Assembly: GCF_000374045.1 (NCBI RefSeq)
Contig: NZ_KB893381.1
Span: forward strand, 158,144 to 222,143
DNA length: 64,000 bases
Direction of reading: 5' to 3'
DNA from: Segetibacter koreensis DSM 18137
GTDB lineage: Bacteria; Bacteroidota; Bacteroidia; Chitinophagales; Chitinophagaceae
Positions 18,224 to 27,102 of this stretch are shown here, one piece after another. The position numbers were made by a program, and so were the translations under genes. Below the pieces are notes generated by a model that was not told the origin of the DNA, made no database searches, and saw only the letters and a list, made by a program, of their open reading frames with translations. Every line of letters begins with the position of its first letter. The first letter of the stretch is position 1.

Positions 18224-19074
18224 ATTTTATCTTCTTTCTTTAATTTAAACAACAGTAGCAATCCGGGAGTGAAGCCAAGCTGGGGATGATAAGAAGCGCT
18301 TACATCAATTCTTGCAAAACTCAATTGTAAGCCAACAGCAGCATAACTATTACTGGTGAGGGTTGAGACGCCGGTTCTTATAAAGATATTTTTTTGAAAG
18401 TTGTATTGAAAGCCTGCATTTATACTTACCGGCTGATTTTGCTGTTTTACGACTTCTGCACTTACAAACGTCGTTTCAGAAACTTCATACCCGATACCCA
18501 AGCGATAAACAGATGCTAATTGCTCCCTGGTATTTTTGCCTAATTTACTACTGGCAGGATTGTATGTGTGAAGACCAGCATGCAGCTTATCAGTTAAATG
18601 AAAAATCAAACCGGCTTCAAAATTTATTGCAGTTGCACTGCCATAACCGGGAATTCGAAGAGAATAATAATTAAACTTTGTACCAATATCTATGTTTCTG
18701 GTAACTTTTCTACCGTATAGAATACCTAATTCATTTTCGTTAAATTCTGCAGAGCCAAAATAATCTGCTTCAAAACCAAACACACCTGATGATGCCGGAA
18801 TGGCGACAACAGCAGCATAATTACTTAATTCTTCAAGTAAAAATCTTTTTTCGCCATACACAGCAAACCCAGCCGTTTTTAGTTGTGCCAATGAAGCCTG
18901 GTTAGAAGTAGCTGAAAAAATATCAGAAAAGTTTTTGCTGTAGGCGCCGAGTGCACCATACTGTACCGACAGAGGTTGTTTAATCACCTGCGCGTTCGCA
19001 GTACTTATCGCAACCATGGTAATTAACAGGTTGAGCAATTTCAATCGGCTAGCATTAAGATTGGAAAGTAGCAA
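18220..19074 (-). CDS. Outer-membrane beta-barrel protein, PorV/PorQ-like in outline
   Basis: A 284-residue protein with a signal peptide ending ISTANA-Q and a pattern of short amphipathic strands (LSVQYGALGAYSKNFSDIF, VFGFEADYFGSAEFNE, IDIGTKFNYYSL) typical of 14-stranded FadL-like barrels such as PorV and PorQ of the type IX secretion system. Exact family membership is uncertain. No ATG is available: the frame opens with TTG at 19074, and a TTG at 19044 would give the compact signal MKLLNLLITMVAISTANA. It is coupled to the helix-hairpin-helix barrel gene by a four-base overlap and is divergent from folD across 85 nt. Confidence 0.65.
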   Translation of the reverse strand: MLLSNLNASRLKLLNLLITMVAISTANAQVIKQPLSVQYGALGAYSKNFSDIFSATSNQASLAQLKTAGFAVYGEKRFLLEELSNYAAVVAIPASSGVFGFEADYFGSAEFNENELGILYGRKVTRNIDIGTKFNYYSLRIPGYGSATAINFEAGLIFHLTDKLHAGLHTYNPASSKLGKNTREQLASVYRLGIGYEVSETTFVSAEVVKQQNQPVSINAGFQYNFQKNIFIRTGVSTLTSNSYAAVGLQLSFARIDVSASYHPQLGFTPGLLLLFKLKKEDKI

Positions 19075-19147
19075 TAAGAAATTAATCAGTCAAAAATTTT
19101 ATTAGTAATTCCAATAGTTATCCTTCAGTAATTTAAATCCGAGGCAA

Positions 19148-19155
19148 TATCTTTG
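19148..19155 (+). promoter_or_regulatory. Probable -7 element of folD
   Basis: TATCTTTG matches TAnnTTTG exactly and lies only four bases before the folD ATG at 19160. A transcript starting at the usual distance would begin at or next to the start codon, so the mRNA may be leaderless. No TTG element is visible at the expected upstream distance. Confidence 0.5.
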
Positions 19156-19159
19156 GCAA

Positions 19160-20047
19160 ATGTTACTACTTGATGGAAAAATTGCTTCGCAATCAGTTAA
19201 ACAAAATTTGACAGAAGCGACTAAAAAATTATTGGAACAAGGAAAAAGAGCGCCCCATCTTGCCGCTATATTAACCGGAAATAATGGAGCAAGTGAAACT
19301 TATGTCGCAAGTAAAGTAAAAACTTGCAGCGAAATAGGATATAAGTCCACACTTATACGCCTGGAAGAAACTGTTGAAGAACAGGAACTGTTGAGAAAAA
19401 TAATAGAACTGAATAATGATGACTCAGTAGATGGAATTTTAGTTCAACTACCACTGCCAAAACATATCAGCGAAGCAAAAGTTATCAATAGCATTAATCC
19501 CGATAAAGATGTTGATGGTTTTCACCCCGTAAGTGTAGGGCGGATGGTTCAAGGGCTTGATACCTTTATTCCCGCAACGCCATACGGCATTATGCTCATG
19601 CTTGAGCACTACAACGTGGAAACGAAAGGAAAACATGCGGTTGTAATTGGCCGAAGTAATATTGTTGGCCGCCCTATGAGTATTTTACTTAGCAGCAATC
19701 TGCCATATGGAAATTGCACTGTTACTATTTGTCACAGCCACACAGTCAATTTAAAAGAAATAACACTGCAGGCAGATATTATTATAGCCGCGCTTGGAAG
19801 GGCCGAATTTGTAAGGGAAGACATGGTAAAAGAAGGCGCCACTGTAATAGACGTAGGCATAACCCGGGTAGATGATGCTAGCGCGGCAAAAGGGTACCGT
19901 ATAAAAGGTGATGTTGATTTTGCCAATGTTGCTAAAAAAGCATCTGCCATTTCACCTGTTCCTGGAGGGGTGGGACCAATGACAATTGCTGGTCTTATGA
20001 AAAACACTATGGACGCTTATATAAGAAGAAATTTATCCATAGAATAA
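19160..20047 (+). CDS. folD: Bifunctional methylenetetrahydrofolate dehydrogenase/cyclohydrolase FolD
   Basis: This enzyme interconverts 5,10-methylene-THF and 10-formyl-THF using NADP in one-carbon metabolism. The 295 residues include the substrate-site region with [12 protein letters not shown] (the lysine of the YxxxK motif), [10 protein letters not shown], the conserved DKDVDGFHP, and the Rossmann signature [12 protein letters not shown], ending with [19 protein letters not shown]. All core motifs are intact. It is monocistronic, divergent from the barrel protein and convergent with GH65. Confidence 0.97.
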   Translation: MLLLDGKIASQSVKQNLTEATKKLLEQGKRAPHLAAILTGNNGASETYVASKVKTCSEIGYKSTLIRLEETVEEQELLRKIIELNNDDSVDGILVQLPLPKHISEAKVINSINPDKDVDGFHPVSVGRMVQGLDTFIPATPYGIMLMLEHYNVETKGKHAVVIGRSNIVGRPMSILLSSNLPYGNCTVTICHSHTVNLKEITLQADIIIAALGRAEFVREDMVKEGATVIDVGITRVDDASAAKGYRIKGDVDFANVAKKASAISPVPGGVGPMTIAGLMKNTMDAYIRRNLSIE

Positions 20048-20264
20048 GAAATGCATGTAAACCTTTTGCAATAGAAGTAAGCTTACTTTTAATTTTAGAT
20101 AACTACAGCTATTGCATCGGTTTTACCATTTACCTGTTTTCAAGGAATCGGGCAAATAATTCCTGAATTGAAATTTTGTTTCAGCTTGAAAATATTATTT
20201 ACTAAAATGCGAATGAAGAAACATTTAGTAAATAACCGTATACCCATAACAAACACGAAGGCTT

Positions 20265-20293
20265 CAACTTGCCTTTTCTTCCTTAGGAAGTTG
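20265..20293. terminator. Possible terminator hairpin between folD and the GH65 gene
   Basis: CAACTT (20265-20270) pairs with AAGTTG (20288-20293), and an inner CC/GG pair can extend the stem past a bulge. It lies just outside the GH65 stop codon between convergent genes. The T tract is weak. Confidence 0.35.
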
Positions 20294-20301
20294 TAAAGTT
20301 T

Positions 20302-22329
20302 TTATTTCACTGTGTAAGTTTTCTTTTCCAGGCCTATTCCTGTTAATTGTAAAGACTTCCACTCTGAAGGCAGCTTAGTTTTTAATTGCGTAATGCCATC
20401 AGTGGTAATTTCTAACCCACCGAACCCGTTAAGCATCGCTTGTATCATACCGCCTGCACCGGTAGAAAAATAAGGATTATTGCCGGTAGCTGTTTCTGCA
20501 ATAACACCAAAAGGAGGGCGCATATTAGGCGTATAACCGGCCTTAAAAGCCTTATATGCTTTGTCAGGAATTCCTAACCTGGAGTATAAAATAGCGAAAA
20601 TAGCGTGTGTCATAGCAGGACCTTCACCCACTCGTGGCTCGTAATATTCAAGATCTTTTTTGATAGCTGCCGCATCGGTGATTTCCTTTAAAGGATAGGC
20701 AAGCAAATTCACATCTCCCTGTTTAATCTTTTCACCCTTGTATGTCGCGTGCTCTTTAGTAACGCCATCCGGAAACTTAAGAATAGGAATATTGTTAAAC
20801 ACATTCATCCAATCTGAGTCGGGAGTGATGCTTAAAAGTTTAGCTGCATCCGTTGCGTATTTCAGGTTAGCTTTTGCAGCGGCATTGGTATATGCGTTGT
20901 TATCTATATTTTCTGCCCACTCATCGGCTGCTACTACATTTTTAATATCATATTTTCCAGGTCCATTTCTTTCTACACGACTGGCCCAAAAGTCAGCAGT
21001 TTCTTTTAAAATAGGGTATCCCTTTTCTCTTAGCCATTCTTTGTCTTTTGTTACAACGTAATAGTTCCATGCGGCAATAGCAACGTCGGCAGTTATATGA
21101 TGTTCAAACGGTCCGGAAAGTGCCCAAACAGGAGTCTCCTCATTACCACTGGCAGCACTTTCCCATGGATACATGGCGCCTCTATACCCATGAGCAAAAG
21201 CATTATGCCTGGCGGCCTGCAACCGTTGATACCGGTACTCTATGAGCGACTCTGCTATTTTTGGCTGAAGCAATAACAATGATGGATACATCCATATTTC
21301 AGTATCCCAAAACGCATGACCATTGTAACCGAGTCCGCTTAGCCCCATAGGAGATAAACTATAAGCTGTACCTGCACGCGCGAAAGAATACAGGTGGTAC
21401 AACATGCTGTGTACTTCCCGCTGGGTAGCATCATCACCCTGTATGACAATATCACTTTTCCACAATTCATCCCACGCTTTGTTATGAAATTGTAATAGTC
21501 TGTTCCTTCCTTCGAGCGTTGCAAAAAGAGTTAGCCGTTCGGCTTCATTTAAAGGATCATCGTCATGTGCAGAAGTGATGGCAGAGCCAACAACGGCAAA
21601 ATGATAAGTTTGGCCGGCTTTCAGTTTCTTTCTAAACTTAAGCAAATGCATATTGTTATCCCACATTTCATGGATAACAGAAGGCTCAGAGCCATGTGGC
21701 TCATCAAACAAAAAGCTATTGGAAGCAGCCATCAATAGTTTACCTGTCGGACTTTTTGCAGTAGATGTCAGCAACGAAATTCTTACGTGTGGACGGTCAA
21801 TTTCGTTATAATAATTCTGCACGTCTTTCAGCATATCAGGAGCTTCCATTACACTGGCTGGTGTAATTTCTATATCTTTCTTAGCCGTAATGGTTACATC
21901 GACTAAAGCGGTATAAGGCAAGTGCCGCAAAGCATAATGGCTATAACTGACTGTAGCCTTCTCCCCGATACTGAAACTGGTCGTCATGCTTGCGTGTTTC
22001 ATGTCTAAAACCTGCTGAGCATTTTGCACCTGGCTAAAATTTTCAATTCTTGCACCATCTACATCGAGATACATATTCACGAAATTGAAAGTTTTTAAAA
22101 TGTTACTTACCCTACCTCGACCATATAAATCAAAAGCGCCATTAAGCACAACATCTTTTACTTTAAAAGGCTCGGGCGATGATACAATGCCTACCATTCC
22201 ATTCGCTACAGTTTCGCCAAAATAGTTTGATGGATTGATAGCTGAAGCTTTTATAGTCCAGACGTCCTGTGCTATGAGAGATTGTAATACGAGGAATACG
22301 AAACACAATAATGACAATCGTCTTAACAT
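20302..22329 (-). CDS. Secreted glycoside hydrolase family 65 protein
   Basis: A 675-residue GH65 enzyme with signal peptide MLRRLSLLCFVFLVLQSLIA. The family comprises inverting alpha-glucoside phosphorylases and hydrolases acting on trehalose, maltose, kojibiose and similar sugars. Visible are the N-terminal beta-sandwich (about 25-270), the (alpha/alpha)6 barrel with GHAFWDTEIW at 337-346, and the catalytic-acid segment ADEWAENIDNNAYTN with Glu470. The stretch VIAETATGNN holds Glu612, a good candidate for the general base of hydrolase-type members; characterised Bacteroidota relatives include a kojibiose hydrolase. Export also favours hydrolysis over phosphorolysis. It lies beside FG-GAP lipoproteins, a sugar kinase and a SusCD pair. 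The exact substrate is not determined. Confidence 0.88.
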   Translation of the reverse strand: MLRRLSLLCFVFLVLQSLIAQDVWTIKASAINPSNYFGETVANGMVGIVSSPEPFKVKDVVLNGAFDLYGRGRVSNILKTFNFVNMYLDVDGARIENFSQVQNAQQVLDMKHASMTTSFSIGEKATVSYSHYALRHLPYTALVDVTITAKKDIEITPASVMEAPDMLKDVQNYYNEIDRPHVRISLLTSTAKSPTGKLLMAASNSFLFDEPHGSEPSVIHEMWDNNMHLLKFRKKLKAGQTYHFAVVGSAITSAHDDDPLNEAERLTLFATLEGRNRLLQFHNKAWDELWKSDIVIQGDDATQREVHSMLYHLYSFARAGTAYSLSPMGLSGLGYNGHAFWDTEIWMYPSLLLLQPKIAESLIEYRYQRLQAARHNAFAHGYRGAMYPWESAASGNEETPVWALSGPFEHHITADVAIAAWNYYVVTKDKEWLREKGYPILKETADFWASRVERNGPGKYDIKNVVAADEWAENIDNNAYTNAAAKANLKYATDAAKLLSITPDSDWMNVFNNIPILKFPDGVTKEHATYKGEKIKQGDVNLLAYPLKEITDAAAIKKDLEYYEPRVGEGPAMTHAIFAILYSRLGIPDKAYKAFKAGYTPNMRPPFGVIAETATGNNPYFSTGAGGMIQAMLNGFGGLEITTDGITQLKTKLPSEWKSLQLTGIGLEKKTYTVK

Positions 22330-22452
22330 TATAAGTAGTTGAAGAATTTAAAAAATAGGAAATAAAGATAGAGACAATCCACTGATAATTACACAAACCA
22401 TATCGACATAAAAATGTTTAATACTAGTTTAAAGTTGTACTAATATTCTTTG

Positions 22453-22484
22453 AGTCTGCACCTGCGAACGTTACTTTGCAGACT
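22453..22484 (+). repeat. 8-bp perfect inverted repeat before a GyrI-like gene
   Basis: AGTCTGCA (22453-22460) is matched by TGCAGACT (22477-22484) across 16 nt, ending 20 nt before the chosen ATG at 22504. It lies in the divergent region shared with the GH65 gene. It could be an operator or a leader hairpin. No equivalent was seen before the paralogue at 32000. Confidence 0.5.
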
Positions 22485-22503
22485 AGCACATAAAGTTTTT
22501 AAT

Positions 22504-23457
22504 ATGAACAAAGCGTTAATCGGTTTATCTTTTTTCGTGGTATTAACGTTAATATCCGTTTATATTTTCATTCCCGCTCAACTGCATATTTCTGTAAGTA
22601 CAGCAATGAATACAAACACTAATGCTTTATTCCGCTATGTATCAGATGAGTCAAAGTGGAACCAATGGTGGCCGCTTGAAACCAATGAAATAAAACTAAT
22701 TGATGAAGACCATTATAAACATTTTAATGGATATACTTACAGGCTAAAAGAAAAATTGTATAACGCTGTGGGTGTAGAAATAATAAAAAAAAACCAAGTT
22801 ATTGCCGGTAAAATTATTATTATTCCAATTGCGCAAGATTCTCTTATTGTACAATGGAATAACAATCTTACAACAAGCATAAATCCTTTCATCAGAATTA
22901 AGCAGTATCAGCAGGCCTTAAACACAAAAAAAAATATTACTGTCATTCTTCATAGCCTCAAATCTTTTGCTGAAGACAAAGACAAAGTTTATAAATTAAA
23001 CATTCGTCGTACCACATTAACAGATACACTTTTCGTAGCTGTAAAAACAGTCACAACAGGTTATCCATCAACCGAAGTTATATACCATTTTATTCAAAAC
23101 CTGCGAACATACATTACTCAACAAAAGGCCAGGGAAATGGATCGTCCGATACTTAATATTACAAAGAGGGACAGTGTACATTATGAAATGATGGTAGCGA
23201 TTGCTACCAATATCGCTTTAAAGGGAAATGGGAGCATAGCCTTTAAACGGATGATAGCATATAAAGATAAAATTCTTACAGCAGATGTAACAGGAGGGCT
23301 GAATAGTATAAAGAAAGCTTATAATGAACTGAACACATATATGAGTGATTATAACCTTACAAGCCCTGTTATTCATTGGGAAACACTTATTACAGACAGA
23401 TCTAAAGAAACAGACAGTACTAAGTGGATTACGAGAATTTGTATTCCTATTGTTTAA
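22504..23457 (+). CDS. Membrane-anchored SRPBCC/GyrI-like protein, copy A
   Basis: The frame is open from 22450, but the ATG at 22504 is chosen: it starts MNKALIGLSFFVVLTLISVY, aligns with the start of the paralogue at 32000, and leaves the inverted repeat outside the gene. After one N-terminal membrane segment (about 5-25) comes a region with NALFRYVSDESKWNQWWP, the pattern of SRPBCC (polyketide-cyclase-like) domains. The C-terminal 100 residues (EMMVAIATNI..., ADVTGG, YNELNTYMSDYN) match the GyrI-like small-molecule-binding fold of AraC-type effector domains. There is no DNA-binding domain. The role is unknown; binding of a hydrophobic or cationic ligand at the membrane is an inference. It is divergent from GH65 and convergent with an FG-GAP gene. 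Confidence 0.8.
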   Translation: MNKALIGLSFFVVLTLISVYIFIPAQLHISVSTAMNTNTNALFRYVSDESKWNQWWPLETNEIKLIDEDHYKHFNGYTYRLKEKLYNAVGVEIIKKNQVIAGKIIIIPIAQDSLIVQWNNNLTTSINPFIRIKQYQQALNTKKNITVILHSLKSFAEDKDKVYKLNIRRTTLTDTLFVAVKTVTTGYPSTEVIYHFIQNLRTYITQQKAREMDRPILNITKRDSVHYEMMVAIATNIALKGNGSIAFKRMIAYKDKILTADVTGGLNSIKKAYNELNTYMSDYNLTSPVIHWETLITDRSKETDSTKWITRICIPIV

Positions 23458-23541
23458 TAAAGAATTTTTGCTTTTTAATTTAATTCTCAATTTAATTAAT
23501 CTGATCTAGAAAAGGTGTAAGGAAATAAGTTTCTACAATTA

Positions 23542-26500
23542 TTAATTTTTTCTTTCAAATTGAATAACCTTAGTACTATCGTTATTTCTGGCAATTACAA
23601 ATGCCTCCCTTTTTGCAATTGTTATCTTTTTTATATGACGCGATTGTCCCTTTATATTTAATCCATTTAAACTTTCACAAGAAAAGTTATCGTTGCCATG
23701 ATTAATGAGCAGCGAACCATAGTCTGCATCATATCTTCCCATTTCTACGTTATTTTCATAATAATTTCCGACCAAAAAAATGTCTGGAAGCTTGTCGCCG
23801 TTTGCATCCACCACAACTGCATCTTTGTAAGGCGCTAATTGAGCCTGCCAGGGCAATGCTTTCATATCAAAATCAAGCTTACCATTGTTTATAAGAATGG
23901 CATTAGAGAAATAATCGGCAGTGTATACTTTAGCTTCGCTCAACTTCGATTCTGAAAAAATATCCTGCAAAGAAGCTTTTGCAAAATCACTCGCGTACAA
24001 AAACTTTTTCTTAAGAAATGGCATCTGCTTTTCAAGCTCCCCTTTATTTGCAAAAGGAATTTCTTTTCCATTAAGGTGATATGTTAGTACCTGTTCTTTT
24101 GTACCATTATCATCAAAATCGTTGTAATATAATTTAATCGGTTCCTTTTCTGAAGCTTTTAACCTGCTGTTCAATCCAAGATTGCCGGCTATCAGGTCTA
24201 TGTCTCCATCGCCATCAATATCGCAAGGCATCACAAAATTCCACCAACCTTTTTTGTCTGTTAATACCTTTTTAGTAAAAGTTCCGTTGTTATTCATAAA
24301 AGCCACAATACCATCCCATTCCTGTGAAAGTATCAGATCTTTATCGCCGTCTTTGTCAATATCGAACCAAACACCTTGTGTTACAAAACCTGTGTAAGCG
24401 AGATCTTTTGCATAGAGAGAAGTAACATCTTTAAACCTGCCTGTTTTGTCATTTTGCAGAAGATAGGATCGAGGGATTTCTCCATACTTCCAGGAGACGG
24501 CCCGACCACCTATAAACAAATCCATAAAGCCATCGCCATTAAAGTCGCAAGGCAATACACAAGATGCAGTAATATATAAATGATCAAATGCGTTTGGAGC
24601 AAGAGTAAGATTAGCCTTACCATCATTCATGTAAACACGCGGCATTAAATATTTATCCTCACCGTAATATTCATTGCCTCCACTTGCCACTACCAGGTCG
24701 ACATTACCATCATTATTTACGTCAGTCCAGCAAGCGTCTACATCTTCCCATGTACTGTCATTATCTAACACAGGCGTTTCACATTTTGTGAATTTGCCCT
24801 TATTATCCTGAAGAAAAACTGCACTTTTATATAATTTTGAAGATCCTATAAACATATCTTCAAGTCCATCATGATTAATATCTGCTACCGCCAGAGCTGG
24901 TCCTTCAGCAGACATCATGTGAGGAATTAAAGGCTCCCTGTCAAATTCTGTAAAAGAATTTTCTACATGCTGATACTTAATATCGATATCGGCAGTTATG
25001 TCTTTTACCGGAAAACTCTGAGGTTTATAGTAACCGGTTATTTTTTTATAATCAAAAAGCGGTAAGTCTTTTTGATAACTAATTGTAACAGGAGTTGTAT
25101 CTTTTGACAGCGTAACGGATTGATAAGTATTGTCGGGCCAAATAAGAAATATTGAATCTATTTTAGTTTTATCGAGCCCGATCTGTAAGGGCACTTCCAT
25201 ACTCGACTGAAAACCGTGAACAGGAAATTTCTCGTACGTTCTAATCCCATTATTTGCAAACACCACAACTTTAGCACCTACTGCATGGGTGTTTTTAGCA
25301 GATCCATTTAATTTTATTTCCAGAGAGCTTTTATGCTTTATATTATTGTATTTATTTTCATACAATAAAGCAGGCTCGTCGATATTATTAACTACCACAT
25401 CCAAATCTCCGTCGTTATCAAAATCTGCACACACCGCACCATTTGAATATGTAGGCTTGTCATTGCCGATTTGAGTCGACAAGTCCTGGAACATCAGCTC
25501 TCCATTATTCTTAAAAAATTTATTGGGTAATTTTATTTTAGGAAACTTATCAATCAGAGTAGCGTCGTTTGGATCAATTTTATTATCGGCTAATTTTTGC
25601 TGAATTTCCTGGTCTGAGATAAAATTGATATAATCAATGTCATTCATTCTTTTTGGGATTCCGTTTGAAATAAACAAGTCTTTTAAACCGTCATTATCAA
25701 AATCCATCCACAAAGGCGACCACGACCAGTCTGTAGCTGCAACCCCCGAATACAAGCCGGTCTCACTGAACATCCCATTTCTACGGTTAAACTGCAAGTT
25801 ATTTCGCGTATACTGGTAATTATAGCCCTCACGTATTTTAGTATTAAAAATATCATATTCATTCTCCCCCAGCGATCTTTTAAGTATGTATGGATCAGCC
25901 GGCAGCATATCTACTGATATAATTTCAGGGTAGCCATCATTCGTCGCATCTGCTGCATCTACTCCCATCGTAAACTTACTTGTATGCATCACCTGGTCAT
26001 TAATATCCTCCTTAAAAGTCCCATCCTTTTGGTTAATGTACAGGTAATCATTTTCATGAAAGTCATTACCTATATATAAGTCCGGGTATCCATCAAGATT
26101 TATATCCGCTACTACTACACCCAATCCATAACTGATAGCAGAGCTGTTTATTTTAGTTTCACGGGTGACATCTGTAAAATGCTTTCCATCATTCCGATAC
26201 ATGCGATCGCCAGATAACTCACTGTATGTTCCGATAAAATCTCTTCTTGGTCTGAATGAGCCATCCTGGTGTACAGAATGGTTTAATAAAAACATATCGA
26301 GGTCACCATCCATATCATAATCAAGAAAAGCGGCCTGGGTGCTAAAGCCTGAAAAGTCAAGACCAAATTCATGTGCCTTTTCTGCATAATAAGGCACTCC
26401 ATTTTTATCAATGCCCTGGCATATCAAAAGCTGGTTGCGACTTTTCAGTATTTCATAATTACCAACACGGCAAATATAAATATCCAATAATCCATCGTTG

Positions 26501-26886
26501 TTAATGTCAACTACAGAAACGCCGGTGTTCCACCCCTTATCTTTCGGTATTTTTGCCTCTGCAGATACATCTTTAAACTGCAGTTTTCCTATATTGAGGT
26601 ATAAGGTATTGCTGCCCTGGTTAGATGAAAAAAACAAGTCAATTTTTCCATCATTATTAAAGTCTCCGGCACCTACACCTGCGCCGTTATAAAAATACAT
26701 GTACTTAAATAAGTTGAAGGAATCGGTTGAAGTCAGATGATTGGTAAAGTTTAAACCTGTTGCTTTATTGTCCAATACTTCAAACAAAGCCGGATCTTCT
26801 TTATGCGCATGTGAAGCACATGAATTTAAAATAAATAAAGAAACTATTAAAATTAAAAATCTCACTTTCGGTTCACAATACATCAT
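23542..26886 (-). CDS. Giant FG-GAP/VCBS lipoprotein with ASPIC/UnbV domain (A)
   Basis: A 1114-residue lipoprotein with lipobox LNSC (cysteine 23). Repeated calcium-loop motifs (DFNNDGKIDLFF, DINNDGLLDIY, DYDMDGDLDMF and similar) mark FG-GAP/VCBS beta-propeller blades in the first 450 residues. An ASPIC/UnbV domain follows at about 530-610 (NTHAVGAKVVVFANNG..., HGFQSSMEVPLQIGL, SIFLIWPDN), and a second propeller fills the rest. Such proteins are common in pairs in Bacteroidota near SusCD loci and are presumed to bind glycans or proteins at the surface; no activity is established. It is the paralogue of the next gene upstream, 216 nt away, on the same strand. Confidence 0.88.
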   Translation of the reverse strand: MMYCEPKVRFLILIVSLFILNSCASHAHKEDPALFEVLDNKATGLNFTNHLTSTDSFNLFKYMYFYNGAGVGAGDFNNDGKIDLFFSSNQGSNTLYLNIGKLQFKDVSAEAKIPKDKGWNTGVSVVDINNDGLLDIYICRVGNYEILKSRNQLLICQGIDKNGVPYYAEKAHEFGLDFSGFSTQAAFLDYDMDGDLDMFLLNHSVHQDGSFRPRRDFIGTYSELSGDRMYRNDGKHFTDVTRETKINSSAISYGLGVVVADINLDGYPDLYIGNDFHENDYLYINQKDGTFKEDINDQVMHTSKFTMGVDAADATNDGYPEIISVDMLPADPYILKRSLGENEYDIFNTKIREGYNYQYTRNNLQFNRRNGMFSETGLYSGVAATDWSWSPLWMDFDNDGLKDLFISNGIPKRMNDIDYINFISDQEIQQKLADNKIDPNDATLIDKFPKIKLPNKFFKNNGELMFQDLSTQIGNDKPTYSNGAVCADFDNDGDLDVVVNNIDEPALLYENKYNNIKHKSSLEIKLNGSAKNTHAVGAKVVVFANNGIRTYEKFPVHGFQSSMEVPLQIGLDKTKIDSIFLIWPDNTYQSVTLSKDTTPVTISYQKDLPLFDYKKITGYYKPQSFPVKDITADIDIKYQHVENSFTEFDREPLIPHMMSAEGPALAVADINHDGLEDMFIGSSKLYKSAVFLQDNKGKFTKCETPVLDNDSTWEDVDACWTDVNNDGNVDLVVASGGNEYYGEDKYLMPRVYMNDGKANLTLAPNAFDHLYITASCVLPCDFNGDGFMDLFIGGRAVSWKYGEIPRSYLLQNDKTGRFKDVTSLYAKDLAYTGFVTQGVWFDIDKDGDKDLILSQEWDGIVAFMNNNGTFTKKVLTDKKGWWNFVMPCDIDGDGDIDLIAGNLGLNSRLKASEKEPIKLYYNDFDDNGTKEQVLTYHLNGKEIPFANKGELEKQMPFLKKKFLYASDFAKASLQDIFSESKLSEAKVYTADYFSNAILINNGKLDFDMKALPWQAQLAPYKDAVVVDANGDKLPDIFLVGNYYENNVEMGRYDADYGSLLINHGNDNFSCESLNGLNIKGQSRHIKKITIAKREAFVIARNNDSTKVIQFERKN

Positions 26887-27102
26887 AAACGCCTGTAATT
26901 AAATAGCTGCTTTTTTGTAATTATCACTTTTTTATTTGTATACCGGCAGTTGTTTTTCAAATCATCATTGTTGTGTCACTCACTTGTACATTTCTTTTTT
27001 CATGGCAGCTCTTTGCTTCCTTTAATAATTTGCAAAGGATTCTAACTGGACTTTTTTATAACAGTTTAACCTTAATAATATAAGCAGTTGTAATGCAATG
27101 AT

